Shown: positions 8,093 through 17,934 of the stretch, one piece after another
Layout: each line of letters starts with the position of its first letter
How positions within the stretch are numbered: position 1 is the stretch's first letter
NCBI GenBank assembly: GCA_030627905.1
Contig: DAOVRZ010000029.1
Span: 1-48,984 of the forward strand
Direction: 5' to 3'
Length of the DNA stretch: 48,984 bases
DNA from: JAGMES01 sp023128035
Lineage (GTDB): Bacteria > Bacillota > Halanaerobiia > DY22613
Made by a program: the position numbers and the translations under genes
The notes under the pieces: model-generated
The model's input: only the letters and a program-made list of their open reading frames with translations
What the model was told of the DNA's origin: nothing
Databases searched by the model: none

Positions 8093-10006
8093 ATGAAAAA
8101 TTTTAAATTTATTAGTATCTGTTTTATGATTATAATTAGTTCGCTATTTTTAATAAGTTGTGGAAATACCGTTAAAATAACTACAGGGGGATTAACGATT
8201 ACTTTTCAAATTCCAGATGAGATATTGCAGCAATCTACAAACTATATTATTGACTTATCTAAGGTTGATGTAACTATCTCCAAAAATAGCACTTCCTTTA
8301 ATAAAACTATTGATCTGTCTGGTGACCTGGCAGGTGCTAGTTTTGAGGACTTAGAAACAGGTGCTTGGAATATTGAAGTGATTGGTAAAAATTCGGCAGG
8401 TTATGGAGTTCTAAGCGGTTCAGCTACTGGGAATGTTACTAAATCGGATACAACGAATGCAACGGTTGAATTATCCACTGTATTAGGCTTAATCTCAGCA
8501 GAAGTTATCTTTCCTGCGGAAGTCAATGTAGCCAATGGAATTATAACTTTGACTAATCCATTGAATGAAGCGATTCAACTTACTAAAAATCTGGACATCA
8601 CGCAGAACTCTGGAACTTCAATGATTGAAGATGTTCTTCCAACTACATGGAATTTTGTAGTTGAACTTTTTGACGCATCTAACAATTTAGTAGCCGCGGG
8701 TGAGAAATCTATCGATATCTTACCAGGTCAAACAACTAATCTCCAAGTTACACCGTCAGCTGTTCAAGCTGGACATCTGGATATTAGTCTAACAGTACAT
8801 ATGCCACCATCCTCACCTGTAGGGGTTAGTGGAACTCGTTATAATGACCTTGTTGTTTTATCATGGCTACCAAATCCAGAACAAAATATTGCTGGATATC
8901 TGGTCTATCGAAGTTTAAGTTTAACGGCTGCGAAGACTTTATTAACGAACCAGACAATCAATGTAAACACATTTTATGATAATACAATCAACAATAGTGA
9001 GACGTATTATTATTGGGTCGTTGCTGTTGATACAGCGAATTACTATAGTAATCTGAGTGAACCCTGGATGGCTGCAAAAATATCTGAACCTATTGCGAAT
9101 TATCAAATAGTTTATACGGACTATTTTGGTAATTCTACTTGCTATAGTACAGACTTAAATGGTCAGGGTTTTCAATGGTCTAGAGTGGAGCGAAGTGATC
9201 TATTATCGAAAGATAGAACACAATTGGCAAGGGTTACTGAAAATGATTGGGATGTCACGATCATGATGATGAATATAGATGGTACTAATCGACGCGAATT
9301 TACTAAACCCAATTTACCTTCTCAGTATGTAGCCTGGTCAGATGATTGTTCTAAATTTGTCTTAACAAATGGTGGTGGGACTATCTATTCACTAAATGCA
9401 GATGGTACCAATGTCAAAGAAGTCTATAATCTGGAAGAAGAATTAAGTTGGATAGATCTGTCGTCTGATGGTCAATCAATATTCTATGTTGGCAATGATT
9501 ATATTACTCGACGTCTATATAAAATTGATGCAAATGGAGAGAATCAGGTTACTCTGGCAAAAGCGAAATCTTTATTTTGGCCTTCTATATCACCAGATGG
9601 TACTGAAATTGTTTATATAACTTCTTCTGATTCTGAAAACTATACGCTCAATCTGATCAATGTTGATGGAACCAATCATAGAGTAGTATATACTTCTGAT
9701 TTTACTTCAATGCCTGTCTGGTCTCCTGATGGGTCACGAATTGCCTTTGGAGATAAATCTAATAATTTAACTTGTCTTCGTGTTATGGATCGGGATGGTT
9801 CAAATTTTGAGTCTTATTACACAAACGTTTCGTATATCCAGTGGACTCCAGATAGTTCTCATATTATTTTCAATTCTAAAACGATGGAAGAATCTACGAT
9901 TACTGGTATGGATCTATATATAAAGAAAGATGATGGTAGTTACTTTAGGCAGATAACCTTTACAGATAATATTTTTGAATGGGTAATTACTGTACTTCCG
10001 TTGTAG
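8093..10006 (+). CDS. Lipoprotein with Ig/FN3-like domains and PD40 beta-propeller (copy 3)
   Basis: ATG 8093 follows AAGGAGGAAG. The product has 637 residues, with lipobox FLISC (Cys23). It has the same order as the two upstream copies: two beta-sandwich units, an FN3-like domain (LSWLPNPEQNIAGYLVYRS), and about six blades. The first blades have weaker motifs (WSDDCSKFVL, LSSDGQSIFY); later ones are regular (ISPDGTEIVY, WSPDGSRIAF, WTPDSSHIIF). It ends the lipoprotein operon; a possible structured RNA and a terminator follow at 10052-10173. A direct link to the downstream NRPS genes is not shown by the sequence. Confidence 0.85.
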   Translation: MKNFKFISICFMIIISSLFLISCGNTVKITTGGLTITFQIPDEILQQSTNYIIDLSKVDVTISKNSTSFNKTIDLSGDLAGASFEDLETGAWNIEVIGKNSAGYGVLSGSATGNVTKSDTTNATVELSTVLGLISAEVIFPAEVNVANGIITLTNPLNEAIQLTKNLDITQNSGTSMIEDVLPTTWNFVVELFDASNNLVAAGEKSIDILPGQTTNLQVTPSAVQAGHLDISLTVHMPPSSPVGVSGTRYNDLVVLSWLPNPEQNIAGYLVYRSLSLTAAKTLLTNQTINVNTFYDNTINNSETYYYWVVAVDTANYYSNLSEPWMAAKISEPIANYQIVYTDYFGNSTCYSTDLNGQGFQWSRVERSDLLSKDRTQLARVTENDWDVTIMMMNIDGTNRREFTKPNLPSQYVAWSDDCSKFVLTNGGGTIYSLNADGTNVKEVYNLEEELSWIDLSSDGQSIFYVGNDYITRRLYKIDANGENQVTLAKAKSLFWPSISPDGTEIVYITSSDSENYTLNLINVDGTNHRVVYTSDFTSMPVWSPDGSRIAFGDKSNNLTCLRVMDRDGSNFESYYTNVSYIQWTPDSSHIIFNSKTMEESTITGMDLYIKKDDGSYFRQITFTDNIFEWVITVLPL

Positions 10007-10051
10007 TAGATTTAACTTGAAGAGCAACTCACAAAATATGATTGAAAAGAA

Positions 10052-10128
10052 ACCATAGACTTCTTCGGTGAAAAGTGGAAATGAGTAAAAGGTATTAGCT
10101 CAGATATTATTTAGTTAAAGTCTATAGG
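10052..10128 (+). ncRNA. Candidate structured leader RNA upstream of the NRPS operon
   Basis: ACC-ATAGACTT (10052-10062) pairs with AAGTCTAT-A-GGT (10118-10129), an 11-pair closing stem with one bulged A. The 55 nt enclosed can form small hairpins (CTT/AAG; TGAG/CTCA), consistent with a multi-branch junction. An intrinsic terminator follows within 12 nt, the usual aptamer-plus-terminator layout. I do not recognise a known riboswitch class. A possible -10 (TATGAT, 10037-10042) lies just upstream without a good -35. It could equally be a 3' hairpin of the lipoprotein transcript. Confidence 0.3.
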
Positions 10129-10138
10129 TGGCAATGAT

Positions 10139-10173
10139 AAAAAGTCAGGGGATATTATTCCTCTGGCTTTTTG
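10139..10173 (+). terminator. Intrinsic terminator between lipoprotein and NRPS operons
   Basis: AAAAAGTCAGGGGA (10139-10152) pairs with TTCCTCTGGCTTTTT (10158-10172), with two G-U pairs and a T tail. It separates the lipoprotein genes from the NRPS genes. About 170 bp of AT-rich DNA follow to the first NRPS gene, with a TATAAT at 10276-10281 but no clear -35. Confidence 0.75.
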
Positions 10174-10345
10174 CTTGTGACATAGAAAAAAACTGGTCTA
10201 AGGCATCATAGAAATGTCGAGAGTTGCGATAATTTTAATTCAATGCAGGAAAATAAAAGGAAAAAGCTAATAATATATAATATAAGGTTATATAAGAAAT
10301 TTGCATAATAATCTAATTTATAATTTTATCGAGGAGGGAAAGAAT

Positions 10346-13300
10346 TTGGGAGAGTGTTTTAGAAAAGAGAATGTAAAAGATATACTTGCTATAACACCAC
10401 TTCAGGAAGGAATTCTCTATCACAGCTTATCTACAGATGACACTAGTCTTTATTTTGAACAACTGTTAATGGATATCTGTGGTAAGATTGAGAAAAATGC
10501 TTTTAAAAAAGCCTGGCAGTGGGTGATTAAAAATAATCAAATGATGCGTACGGTTTTTAGTTGGCAAAAGTTGAACCGACCTGTACAGATTATCTTAAAG
10601 GAGATAGAATTTGATTTTACGTATTATGACCTTAGTTTAATAAAAGAAGAGGAGAAAAAAAGTCAGTTCAAAAAAATCACAGTTGAGGATATTAAAAGGG
10701 GATTTGATTTGACAAAAGGACCTTTATTTCGAATCATTTTATGTAAGTGGGCCAGCGAAGAATACAAAGTGATTATAAGCAATCATCATATTATTTATGA
10801 TGGTTGGAGTAATGGGATTATTATGAAAGAATTTTTTACAGCATATTCAAACCTAGAGAATGGACAAAACCTAATAAATTCGCAAAAAAGACCGTTTAAA
10901 GATTACATTACCTGGTTACAGGATAATAAGGTCAATGAAGAACAATTTTGGCGGAATTATCTAATGAATATAGAAATACAGTCTTATTTACCACTGGATA
11001 CTAAAAAATTAGAGAAAAAACCAAAAATAGAGGATTACCATTTCGAATTCGCCCTAGACGTAACAGAGAAATTTAAAAATTTCTGTAAAATAAATAATGT
11101 TACAGCAGGGGCGTTTTTATATGCACTCTGGGGAATAATTTTGCATAAATACAATAATATAGACGATGTAATATTTGGTACTACCGTGTCAGGTAGAACT
11201 TCAGATTTAGCTGGAATAGAAGAGATGGTGGGTCTTTTTATTAACACGGTTCCTCTTCGCTTAAAAATAGATTCTAATAGAAAGGTAATAGATTTTATCA
11301 AATCAGTTTCAGAAAACCTTCAAAAGAGAACCCCTTATGCAAAGACTTCTTTAGTAGATATCAAAAAATATAGTTCAATTTTTGAACGTAAATCTCTATT
11401 TGATACTTTAATAGTTATAGAAAACTATCCATTAGATCAGATTATTAATAATTTAGATTCGACTCTTCAAGTTGAATCATATGAAATGAATGAGATGACA
11501 AATTATGATTTAACTCTGGGTATAGAATTTAGAGATTATGTGAAGCTAAAATTCAGCTACAATGCGACAGTTTTGAAAAAAAGAATTATTACAAAAATGG
11601 CAGATTATTTCGCAAATCTATTCAAACAAATTCTGATTGAACCGGAAACAGAGATTAAAAGACTTAACATGATTACGGAAAATGAAAAAGAACAATTACT
11701 ATCTGGTTTTAGTAAGGAAATTAATTATCCAGAAAATAAGCTAATCTATCAACTTTTTCATGAACAGGCCAATAAAACTCCAGATGAAGTTGTTTTAGAG
11801 TGGGAGGATAAAAAGATTAGCTATGCCAAATTGCAGAAAAAAGTGAATCAATTAGCTCATTATTTGAGGGAAAAAGGGGTCAAAGCAGAAAAGACAGTGG
11901 GTATAATGGTTAAACCTTCCCCAGAATTGATCATTGGTATATTGGGAATTTTGACAGCTGGTGGTACTTATCTGCCTTTAGATCCTGGCTATCCTGAAGA
12001 GAGAATAAATTATATGCTTAAAGATAGTGGTACTGATATGCTCTTAAGTCAGAAAAATTTAGTAAGTGAAAGGATATCTGATACAATAGATCAGATATAT
12101 TTTATTGATGATGAAAAGATATCTGATTATCAATTTACAATTCCAGAAAAGATCAATCAGAGTCATAACTTAGCATATATTATCTATACCTCTGGTTCAA
12201 CAGGAAAGCCCAAAGGGGTGATGATAGAACATCATAGTATCGCTAATACCATTTATTGGCGAAAGAATGAATACAAATTGTCTATAAATGATACAGTCCT
12301 TCAGTTATATTCTTTTAGCTTTGATGGTTTTGTTACCAGTTTTCTAACGCCACTTGTTTCGGGAGCCAGCTTAGTTTTAGTCTCAGAAGATGATAGAAAA
12401 GATCCAATTGCCATCAAAGAAATAATCAAAACTAAAAAAGTAACTCATCTTTGCTGTGTACCATCATTTTATAAGAGTCTTTTGGAATGTATTGTTGTAA
12501 AAGATGTAAAAAGTCTGAAAACCGTAGCATTGGGTGGAGAAAAAATAGATTCAATTCTTGTTAAGAAAAGTAAAAAGTTAAAAGAAGATTTAAAAATTAC
12601 AAATGAGTATGGTCCAACAGAAAATAGTGTAATTACCACTATAGAACGTGATTTACTTGATAAGATTACAATTGGTAAACCGATTCCTAATATCAAAATC
12701 TATATACTTGATAAAGATCTAAATCTTATGCCTCAAGGAGCAATCGGCGAAATCTATATTTCAGGTTCTGGATTGGCCCGCGGTTATCTTAATCGTCCTC
12801 AAATTACAGCAAGGCACTTTATTACTAATCCATATTCTCCTGATAGTCGATTATATAAAACTGGTGATCAGGCTAAGTGGAATGAAGATGGAACTCTTGA
12901 CTTTATCGGGCGGGTTGATCAGCAAGTAAAGGTTAGAGGCTTTCGAATTGAGATTGGTGAGATTGAATCTCAACTTTTAAAACATCCTGATATTAAAGAA
13001 ACAGTAGTAGTAAGTCGAAAAGATCGGGATAATATTCCTTATCTATGTGCTTATATTGTAATCGAAAGTCTAAAGAAGAAAGAAGAGATTTTTAGAAAAG
13101 AATTGAGGGATTTTCTGAGTAAAGAATTGCCCAATTATATGATTCCAGCAAGATTTGTCAGGTTAGAAAAGATGCCTTTGACTCCCAATGGAAAGATTGA
13201 TAGGCATAGATTACCAGAGCCAACAGAAGAGATAGAGTTGAGGAAGAAATATCATCCACCAACTACTAAATTAGAAAAAAAATTGGCCTTAGTTTATACA

Positions 13301-16300
13301 GAAGTTCTGGATAGGAAAAAGATAGGGATTAGAGATAACTTTTTTGAATTGGGAGGTCATTCTTTAAATGCCATATCATTAGTTTCCGTAATTTATAAAA
13401 AATTAAATTTAAAACTATCTGTAAAAGATATTATGAACTATCCAACTATTGAGCGTTTGGCTGAATATCTGGAATCTAAAGAAAAAGAAACTTATCAAAT
13501 TATTCCAAAGATCAATGATAAAAAAGAGAATTATTCGACAACATATGCTCAAAAGGGGATTTATACTGTTTATCAGCTAAACAAAGAAAATACCAGCTTT
13601 AATATGTCTGGTGGATTACTTATCAAAGGTAATCTAGATATTGAGCTTCTCCAAACCACTTTTCAAAAACTAATTAAACGTCATCAGATTCTTAGATCTT
13701 CTTATCATTTAGAAGAAGGTCAAGTAGTACAAAGAATTGCAGACAAAATAGACTTTAAGATTGAAGTAATCAATAGTAAAAAGAAAGATCTATCATCTTT
13801 GGTTACTACATTAGTTCAACCATTTAAATTAGAAGAGCCACCTTTATTAAGAGTTAAGTTGATTCAATTTATTAAAGAAGAATATTTGCTTTTTTTTGAT
13901 ATGCATCATATTATCTCAGATGGATTGTCTATGGAGATTTTAATTAAAGATTGGCTTGGATTATATCAAAATCAGCCTTTAAAACCACTGAAAATTCAAT
14001 ATCAAGATTATGCTTTCTGGAAAAGTAACTATCTTAAATCCAATCAAGTTAAATCAGTTGAAGAATATTGGTTAAAAGAGTATTCTGATGAATTACCTAC
14101 TCTTACTTTGCCAACTGATTTTTCAGTAACTAAAAACAGAAGTTATGCTGGAGGCACACTGAATTTTCAAATTAATTCTGAATTGACATTTAGACTAAAA
14201 GAATTGGTTCGTAAAAATGAAACTACACTCTTTATGGTTTTGCTGGCCATTTATCAACTACTTTTGAGTCGTTATAGTGGACAAAAAGATATTATTGTGG
14301 GTACACCCGTTTCAAGCCGCAATCATCCTGATTTAAATGACCTGATTGGATTATTTGTCAATACTATCCCAATCAGAAGTAAAATAAAAGGTAATAAAAG
14401 CTTTACTGAATTCTTAAAAACTGTTAAAGAAAAGGTGCTTAAAGCTTTTGAGTATCAGCAATATCCAATGGAATTATTAATAGAGAAATTGGCTCTAAAA
14501 AGAGAAAATAATCGAAATTCTCTCTTTAACACAGTTTTTGCAATGCAGGAAATGGAATTTAGTGCTATTAAAATACCAGAACTCGATTGCCAGTCATATT
14601 CTATTGAAAATAATACAGCTAAATATGATGTAACTATGACCGCTATCGAGATAAATCAACTTACTTTTGAGTTAGAGTACAGTAAAGATTTCTTTAAAGA
14701 AGAAACTATCAAAAGAATGGCAGGGCATTTTGTTAATTTAATAATGTCTGTGATTGATAATCCTGATAAAAATATTGTAGATTTGGAGATATTACAACAG
14801 AACGAAAAACAACAACTTTTAGAGACATTCAATCAAACTGAGCAAAACTACCCTGAAGAAAAAACAGTAATTCAGTTAATTGAAGAACAGGTTAGAATTA
14901 GACCTAATAAAAAAGCTTTTGTCTATAAAGATAAGTCCTTAACTTATGGAGTATTGAATCAGAAAGCAAATCAACTCGCTCGTTATCTAAAATCAAAAGG
15001 GCTTAAAAAAGAAGAAATAGTTGGTATAATGGCAGAAACTTCACCCGAGATGTTGATAGGATTAGTTGGAATCTTAAAAGCTGGAGGAGCTTTTTTACCA
15101 ATCGATTCTAAATATCCCGAAGATAGAATTCAGTATATGCTTAATGATAGTCAAACCACTTTTTTACTGACTCAATCCTTTCTTTCAATGGATAATCAAA
15201 AGATTTATGATGGCGATAGTTCAAATCTAAAGCATTATCCAAACAGAACTGACCTGGCTTATATTATCTATACTTCTGGTTCAACAGGACAACCTAAAGG
15301 AGTAATGATTGAACATCATTCTTTGATGAACCTGATTGGTTGGCATAATAGATATTTTGCAGTAACAGATACAGATATCAGTGTTAAATACGCAGGATTT
15401 GGTTTTGATGCTTCTGTCTGGGAGATATTTCCCTATCTTGCAGTGGGAGCTACTATTCATGGAATTCCTGAAGAACTTAAATTTAGTCTGGAGGGGCTTA
15501 ATCAATATTTTGAAGAAGAGAAAGTTACTATTGCATTTCTCCCAACCCAGATTTGTGAACACTTTTTAAAATTTGAGAACAGTTCTTTGAAAAGGTTATT
15601 AACTGGAGGAGATAAATTAAAATCTTACCAGTCTGGCAATTATAAAGTCTATAACAATTACGGGCCAACTGAGAGTACAGTAGTGGCTACTTCATTTTTG
15701 ATTGATCAACAATATGAAAATATTCCGATTGGTAGTCCGATAGATAATACCCAACTTTATATCTTAAGTGAAGACAATCAACTTCAACCAATTGGAGTAT
15801 TTGGAGAACTATGTATCGCCGGAGATGGATTGGCTCGGGGTTATTTAAACAGACCTGAACTAACTCTTCAAAAATTCATAGAAAACCCTTATCGGCCAAG
15901 TGAACCCATTTATAAGACAGGGGATCTGACCAGATGGTTGTCAAATGGAACAATTGAATTTGCTGGACGAATTGATTCTCAAGTTCAAATCAGAGGATAT
16001 CGGGTCGAATTGGGAGAGATTGAAAATCATCTTCAAAATCTGGAACCTATTGATTCAGCGGTTGTCGTTAGCTTTGAGGATAAAAGTGGTCAAAAATATC
16101 TATCAGCTTATATTGAACTTGAAGATAAGAAAACCAATATAGATCTGGTTAAAATGAGTCGTTTTATTAAAACGGAACTAAAAAAGAGAATACCTGATTA
16201 TATGATTCCTGCCTATATCACAATTTTAGCTCAGATACCTTTGACTGTTAATGGAAAGGTGGATAAAAACAAGTTATCAAAGCCCAACAGAGCAGGTCAG

Positions 16301-17911
16301 TTGATGAAAAATGGTAGAAAACTTGAGACTGAGCTTGAGAAAAAGATAATAGCTATCTTAAAAGATATATTGGATTTAGAAGAGATTGGTCTTGATGATA
16401 ATTATTTTGAGTTGGGAGGTCATTCTCTAAATGCGATACAGGTAATTTCATTACTGAAAAAAGAGTGTCAGGTAGCAATCAGCCTTCAGGAATTTTTTGA
16501 AAATCCAACAGCACTTGAACTCGCTCGTTTAGTTGAAGATAAGGAAAAGATTGAGTATCAAAAGATTACTAGACTTTCTGAACAGAAATATTATCAGCTT
16601 TCTTTTTCACAGAAAAGACTTTGGTTTATTTATCAGCTGAATCCTCAAAGTATTGCTTACAATATGCCAGGAAAGATTAGACTGAATGAGACTGTTAAAC
16701 CTGTGATAGTTAAAGAGGTAATTAAAAGATTAATTGAGCGGCATGAAAGTTTAAGAACTAATTTTAAAGTTGTTGATGGTTATCCGGTTCAATTAATCCA
16801 TTCTGATTATATAAATAACTTTACTTTTATTGACTTGACTCAACTAAAAGAAAAAACTAGAAAAGAGAAACTGGCTAAGATAGAAAAAGAAATTTTCGAA
16901 AAATCCTTTAACTTAGAAGATGAATCTTTAATCAGAACAGCTCTTATTAAATATGATAAAGATAATTATGAACTTTATTTCTGTCTACATCATATTATCT
17001 CTGATGGTTGGTCCATAGCCATTTTACAGCAGGAATTTAACCTTCTCTATCAAGCCATAAAAAGTGGTCAAGAAATAAACCTATCTTCATTAGAGATCCA
17101 ATATAAAGACTTTGCAGCCTGGCAGAATGAACTTTTTGATGATGAGATGAAATTACAGGAGATGAAAGAATACTGGCAGAAAAGACTGACAGATAAGTTA
17201 CCAGATTTACAACTTCCCTATGACTTTTCAAATGAATATATCAATGATTGGAATACAGCATCTTACCGGGTAATTATCAAAGAAGAAAAGTATCAAAAAT
17301 TAAAAGATTTAGCAAAAGATAACCAAACCAGTCTTTTCATGGTTCTATTAGCTGGATTCCAGATATTATTAGTCAATCTGACTAAAAGTAAGGATATTGT
17401 ATTGGGGATTCCGGCAGCCAGTCGAGAGCATGATAGTCTTAAAGATGTAGTAGGCTTTTTTATAAATACTTTGATTCTTAGAATGAAAATAGATACTGAA
17501 AAGACCGTTTTGGAATATTTAAAAACTGTGGAACTAAAGACTTTAAAACTTCTTGAATATCAGAGTTATCCTTTAGAATTAGTTTTAGAAGAACTTGATA
17601 TTGATTATCCTGAATTAAAAGTATTTTTTAATATGATTAATATTGGTCATAACAAAGATAAACTGTTAGAAGAAAGAGCAGAACATAAGACAGATGTTCA
17701 GGAAAATAAATTTGAATTGGTTTTTTATCTAGAAGAGTATGCCAATGGATTGGAGATTAGATGTCATTATTTGACTTCTCTATTTAAAAAGGCGACTATT
17801 GAATATATCCAGGACCAATATTTAAAGATTCTAGGTGAAATCACCGCTAATCCAAAGAGAAAGATATCTGCTCAAAAGAAAAAGAAGAAAAAACGGAAAA
17901 TACAATTTTAG
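10346..17911 (+). CDS. Non-ribosomal peptide synthetase 1: C-A-PCP-C-A-PCP-C
   Basis: The TTG at 10346 is chosen because GAGGAGGG lies 5-7 nt upstream; the frame stays open 15 codons further up. The 2,521-residue enzyme has C1 (residues ~10-455, HHIIYDG at 147), A1 (~465-950, YTSGSTG near 614), PCP1 (Ser1006), C2 (HHIISDG, 1187), A2 (~1500-1960), PCP2 (Ser2027) and C3 (HHIISDG, 2215). All condensation His motifs and carrier serines are present. A1 reads DGTCAGEVIK, which shares D-G-T and E-V with tyrosine-type codes (weak). A2 reads DAWFLGNVVK, the known leucine code. C1 resembles C domains that receive a chain from another protein (KENVKDILAITPLQEGILYH), yet no upstream NRPS gene adjoins it. 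The protein ends in a C domain plus a basic tail (KKKKKKRKIQF), so its last module is completed by NRPS 2. Confidence 0.95.
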   Translation: MGECFRKENVKDILAITPLQEGILYHSLSTDDTSLYFEQLLMDICGKIEKNAFKKAWQWVIKNNQMMRTVFSWQKLNRPVQIILKEIEFDFTYYDLSLIKEEEKKSQFKKITVEDIKRGFDLTKGPLFRIILCKWASEEYKVIISNHHIIYDGWSNGIIMKEFFTAYSNLENGQNLINSQKRPFKDYITWLQDNKVNEEQFWRNYLMNIEIQSYLPLDTKKLEKKPKIEDYHFEFALDVTEKFKNFCKINNVTAGAFLYALWGIILHKYNNIDDVIFGTTVSGRTSDLAGIEEMVGLFINTVPLRLKIDSNRKVIDFIKSVSENLQKRTPYAKTSLVDIKKYSSIFERKSLFDTLIVIENYPLDQIINNLDSTLQVESYEMNEMTNYDLTLGIEFRDYVKLKFSYNATVLKKRIITKMADYFANLFKQILIEPETEIKRLNMITENEKEQLLSGFSKEINYPENKLIYQLFHEQANKTPDEVVLEWEDKKISYAKLQKKVNQLAHYLREKGVKAEKTVGIMVKPSPELIIGILGILTAGGTYLPLDPGYPEERINYMLKDSGTDMLLSQKNLVSERISDTIDQIYFIDDEKISDYQFTIPEKINQSHNLAYIIYTSGSTGKPKGVMIEHHSIANTIYWRKNEYKLSINDTVLQLYSFSFDGFVTSFLTPLVSGASLVLVSEDDRKDPIAIKEIIKTKKVTHLCCVPSFYKSLLECIVVKDVKSLKTVALGGEKIDSILVKKSKKLKEDLKITNEYGPTENSVITTIERDLLDKITIGKPIPNIKIYILDKDLNLMPQGAIGEIYISGSGLARGYLNRPQITARHFITNPYSPDSRLYKTGDQAKWNEDGTLDFIGRVDQQVKVRGFRIEIGEIESQLLKHPDIKETVVVSRKDRDNIPYLCAYIVIESLKKKEEIFRKELRDFLSKELPNYMIPARFVRLEKMPLTPNGKIDRHRLPEPTEEIELRKKYHPPTTKLEKKLALVYTEVLDRKKIGIRDNFFELGGHSLNAISLVSVIYKKLNLKLSVKDIMNYPTIERLAEYLESKEKETYQIIPKINDKKENYSTTYAQKGIYTVYQLNKENTSFNMSGGLLIKGNLDIELLQTTFQKLIKRHQILRSSYHLEEGQVVQRIADKIDFKIEVINSKKKDLSSLVTTLVQPFKLEEPPLLRVKLIQFIKEEYLLFFDMHHIISDGLSMEILIKDWLGLYQNQPLKPLKIQYQDYAFWKSNYLKSNQVKSVEEYWLKEYSDELPTLTLPTDFSVTKNRSYAGGTLNFQINSELTFRLKELVRKNETTLFMVLLAIYQLLLSRYSGQKDIIVGTPVSSRNHPDLNDLIGLFVNTIPIRSKIKGNKSFTEFLKTVKEKVLKAFEYQQYPMELLIEKLALKRENNRNSLFNTVFAMQEMEFSAIKIPELDCQSYSIENNTAKYDVTMTAIEINQLTFELEYSKDFFKEETIKRMAGHFVNLIMSVIDNPDKNIVDLEILQQNEKQQLLETFNQTEQNYPEEKTVIQLIEEQVRIRPNKKAFVYKDKSLTYGVLNQKANQLARYLKSKGLKKEEIVGIMAETSPEMLIGLVGILKAGGAFLPIDSKYPEDRIQYMLNDSQTTFLLTQSFLSMDNQKIYDGDSSNLKHYPNRTDLAYIIYTSGSTGQPKGVMIEHHSLMNLIGWHNRYFAVTDTDISVKYAGFGFDASVWEIFPYLAVGATIHGIPEELKFSLEGLNQYFEEEKVTIAFLPTQICEHFLKFENSSLKRLLTGGDKLKSYQSGNYKVYNNYGPTESTVVATSFLIDQQYENIPIGSPIDNTQLYILSEDNQLQPIGVFGELCIAGDGLARGYLNRPELTLQKFIENPYRPSEPIYKTGDLTRWLSNGTIEFAGRIDSQVQIRGYRVELGEIENHLQNLEPIDSAVVVSFEDKSGQKYLSAYIELEDKKTNIDLVKMSRFIKTELKKRIPDYMIPAYITILAQIPLTVNGKVDKNKLSKPNRAGQLMKNGRKLETELEKKIIAILKDILDLEEIGLDDNYFELGGHSLNAIQVISLLKKECQVAISLQEFFENPTALELARLVEDKEKIEYQKITRLSEQKYYQLSFSQKRLWFIYQLNPQSIAYNMPGKIRLNETVKPVIVKEVIKRLIERHESLRTNFKVVDGYPVQLIHSDYINNFTFIDLTQLKEKTRKEKLAKIEKEIFEKSFNLEDESLIRTALIKYDKDNYELYFCLHHIISDGWSIAILQQEFNLLYQAIKSGQEINLSSLEIQYKDFAAWQNELFDDEMKLQEMKEYWQKRLTDKLPDLQLPYDFSNEYINDWNTASYRVIIKEEKYQKLKDLAKDNQTSLFMVLLAGFQILLVNLTKSKDIVLGIPAASREHDSLKDVVGFFINTLILRMKIDTEKTVLEYLKTVELKTLKLLEYQSYPLELVLEELDIDYPELKVFFNMINIGHNKDKLLEERAEHKTDVQENKFELVFYLEEYANGLEIRCHYLTSLFKKATIEYIQDQYLKILGEITANPKRKISAQKKKKKKRKIQF

Positions 17912-17934
17912 AAAGTGAGGAGTTGAGCTTTAAA

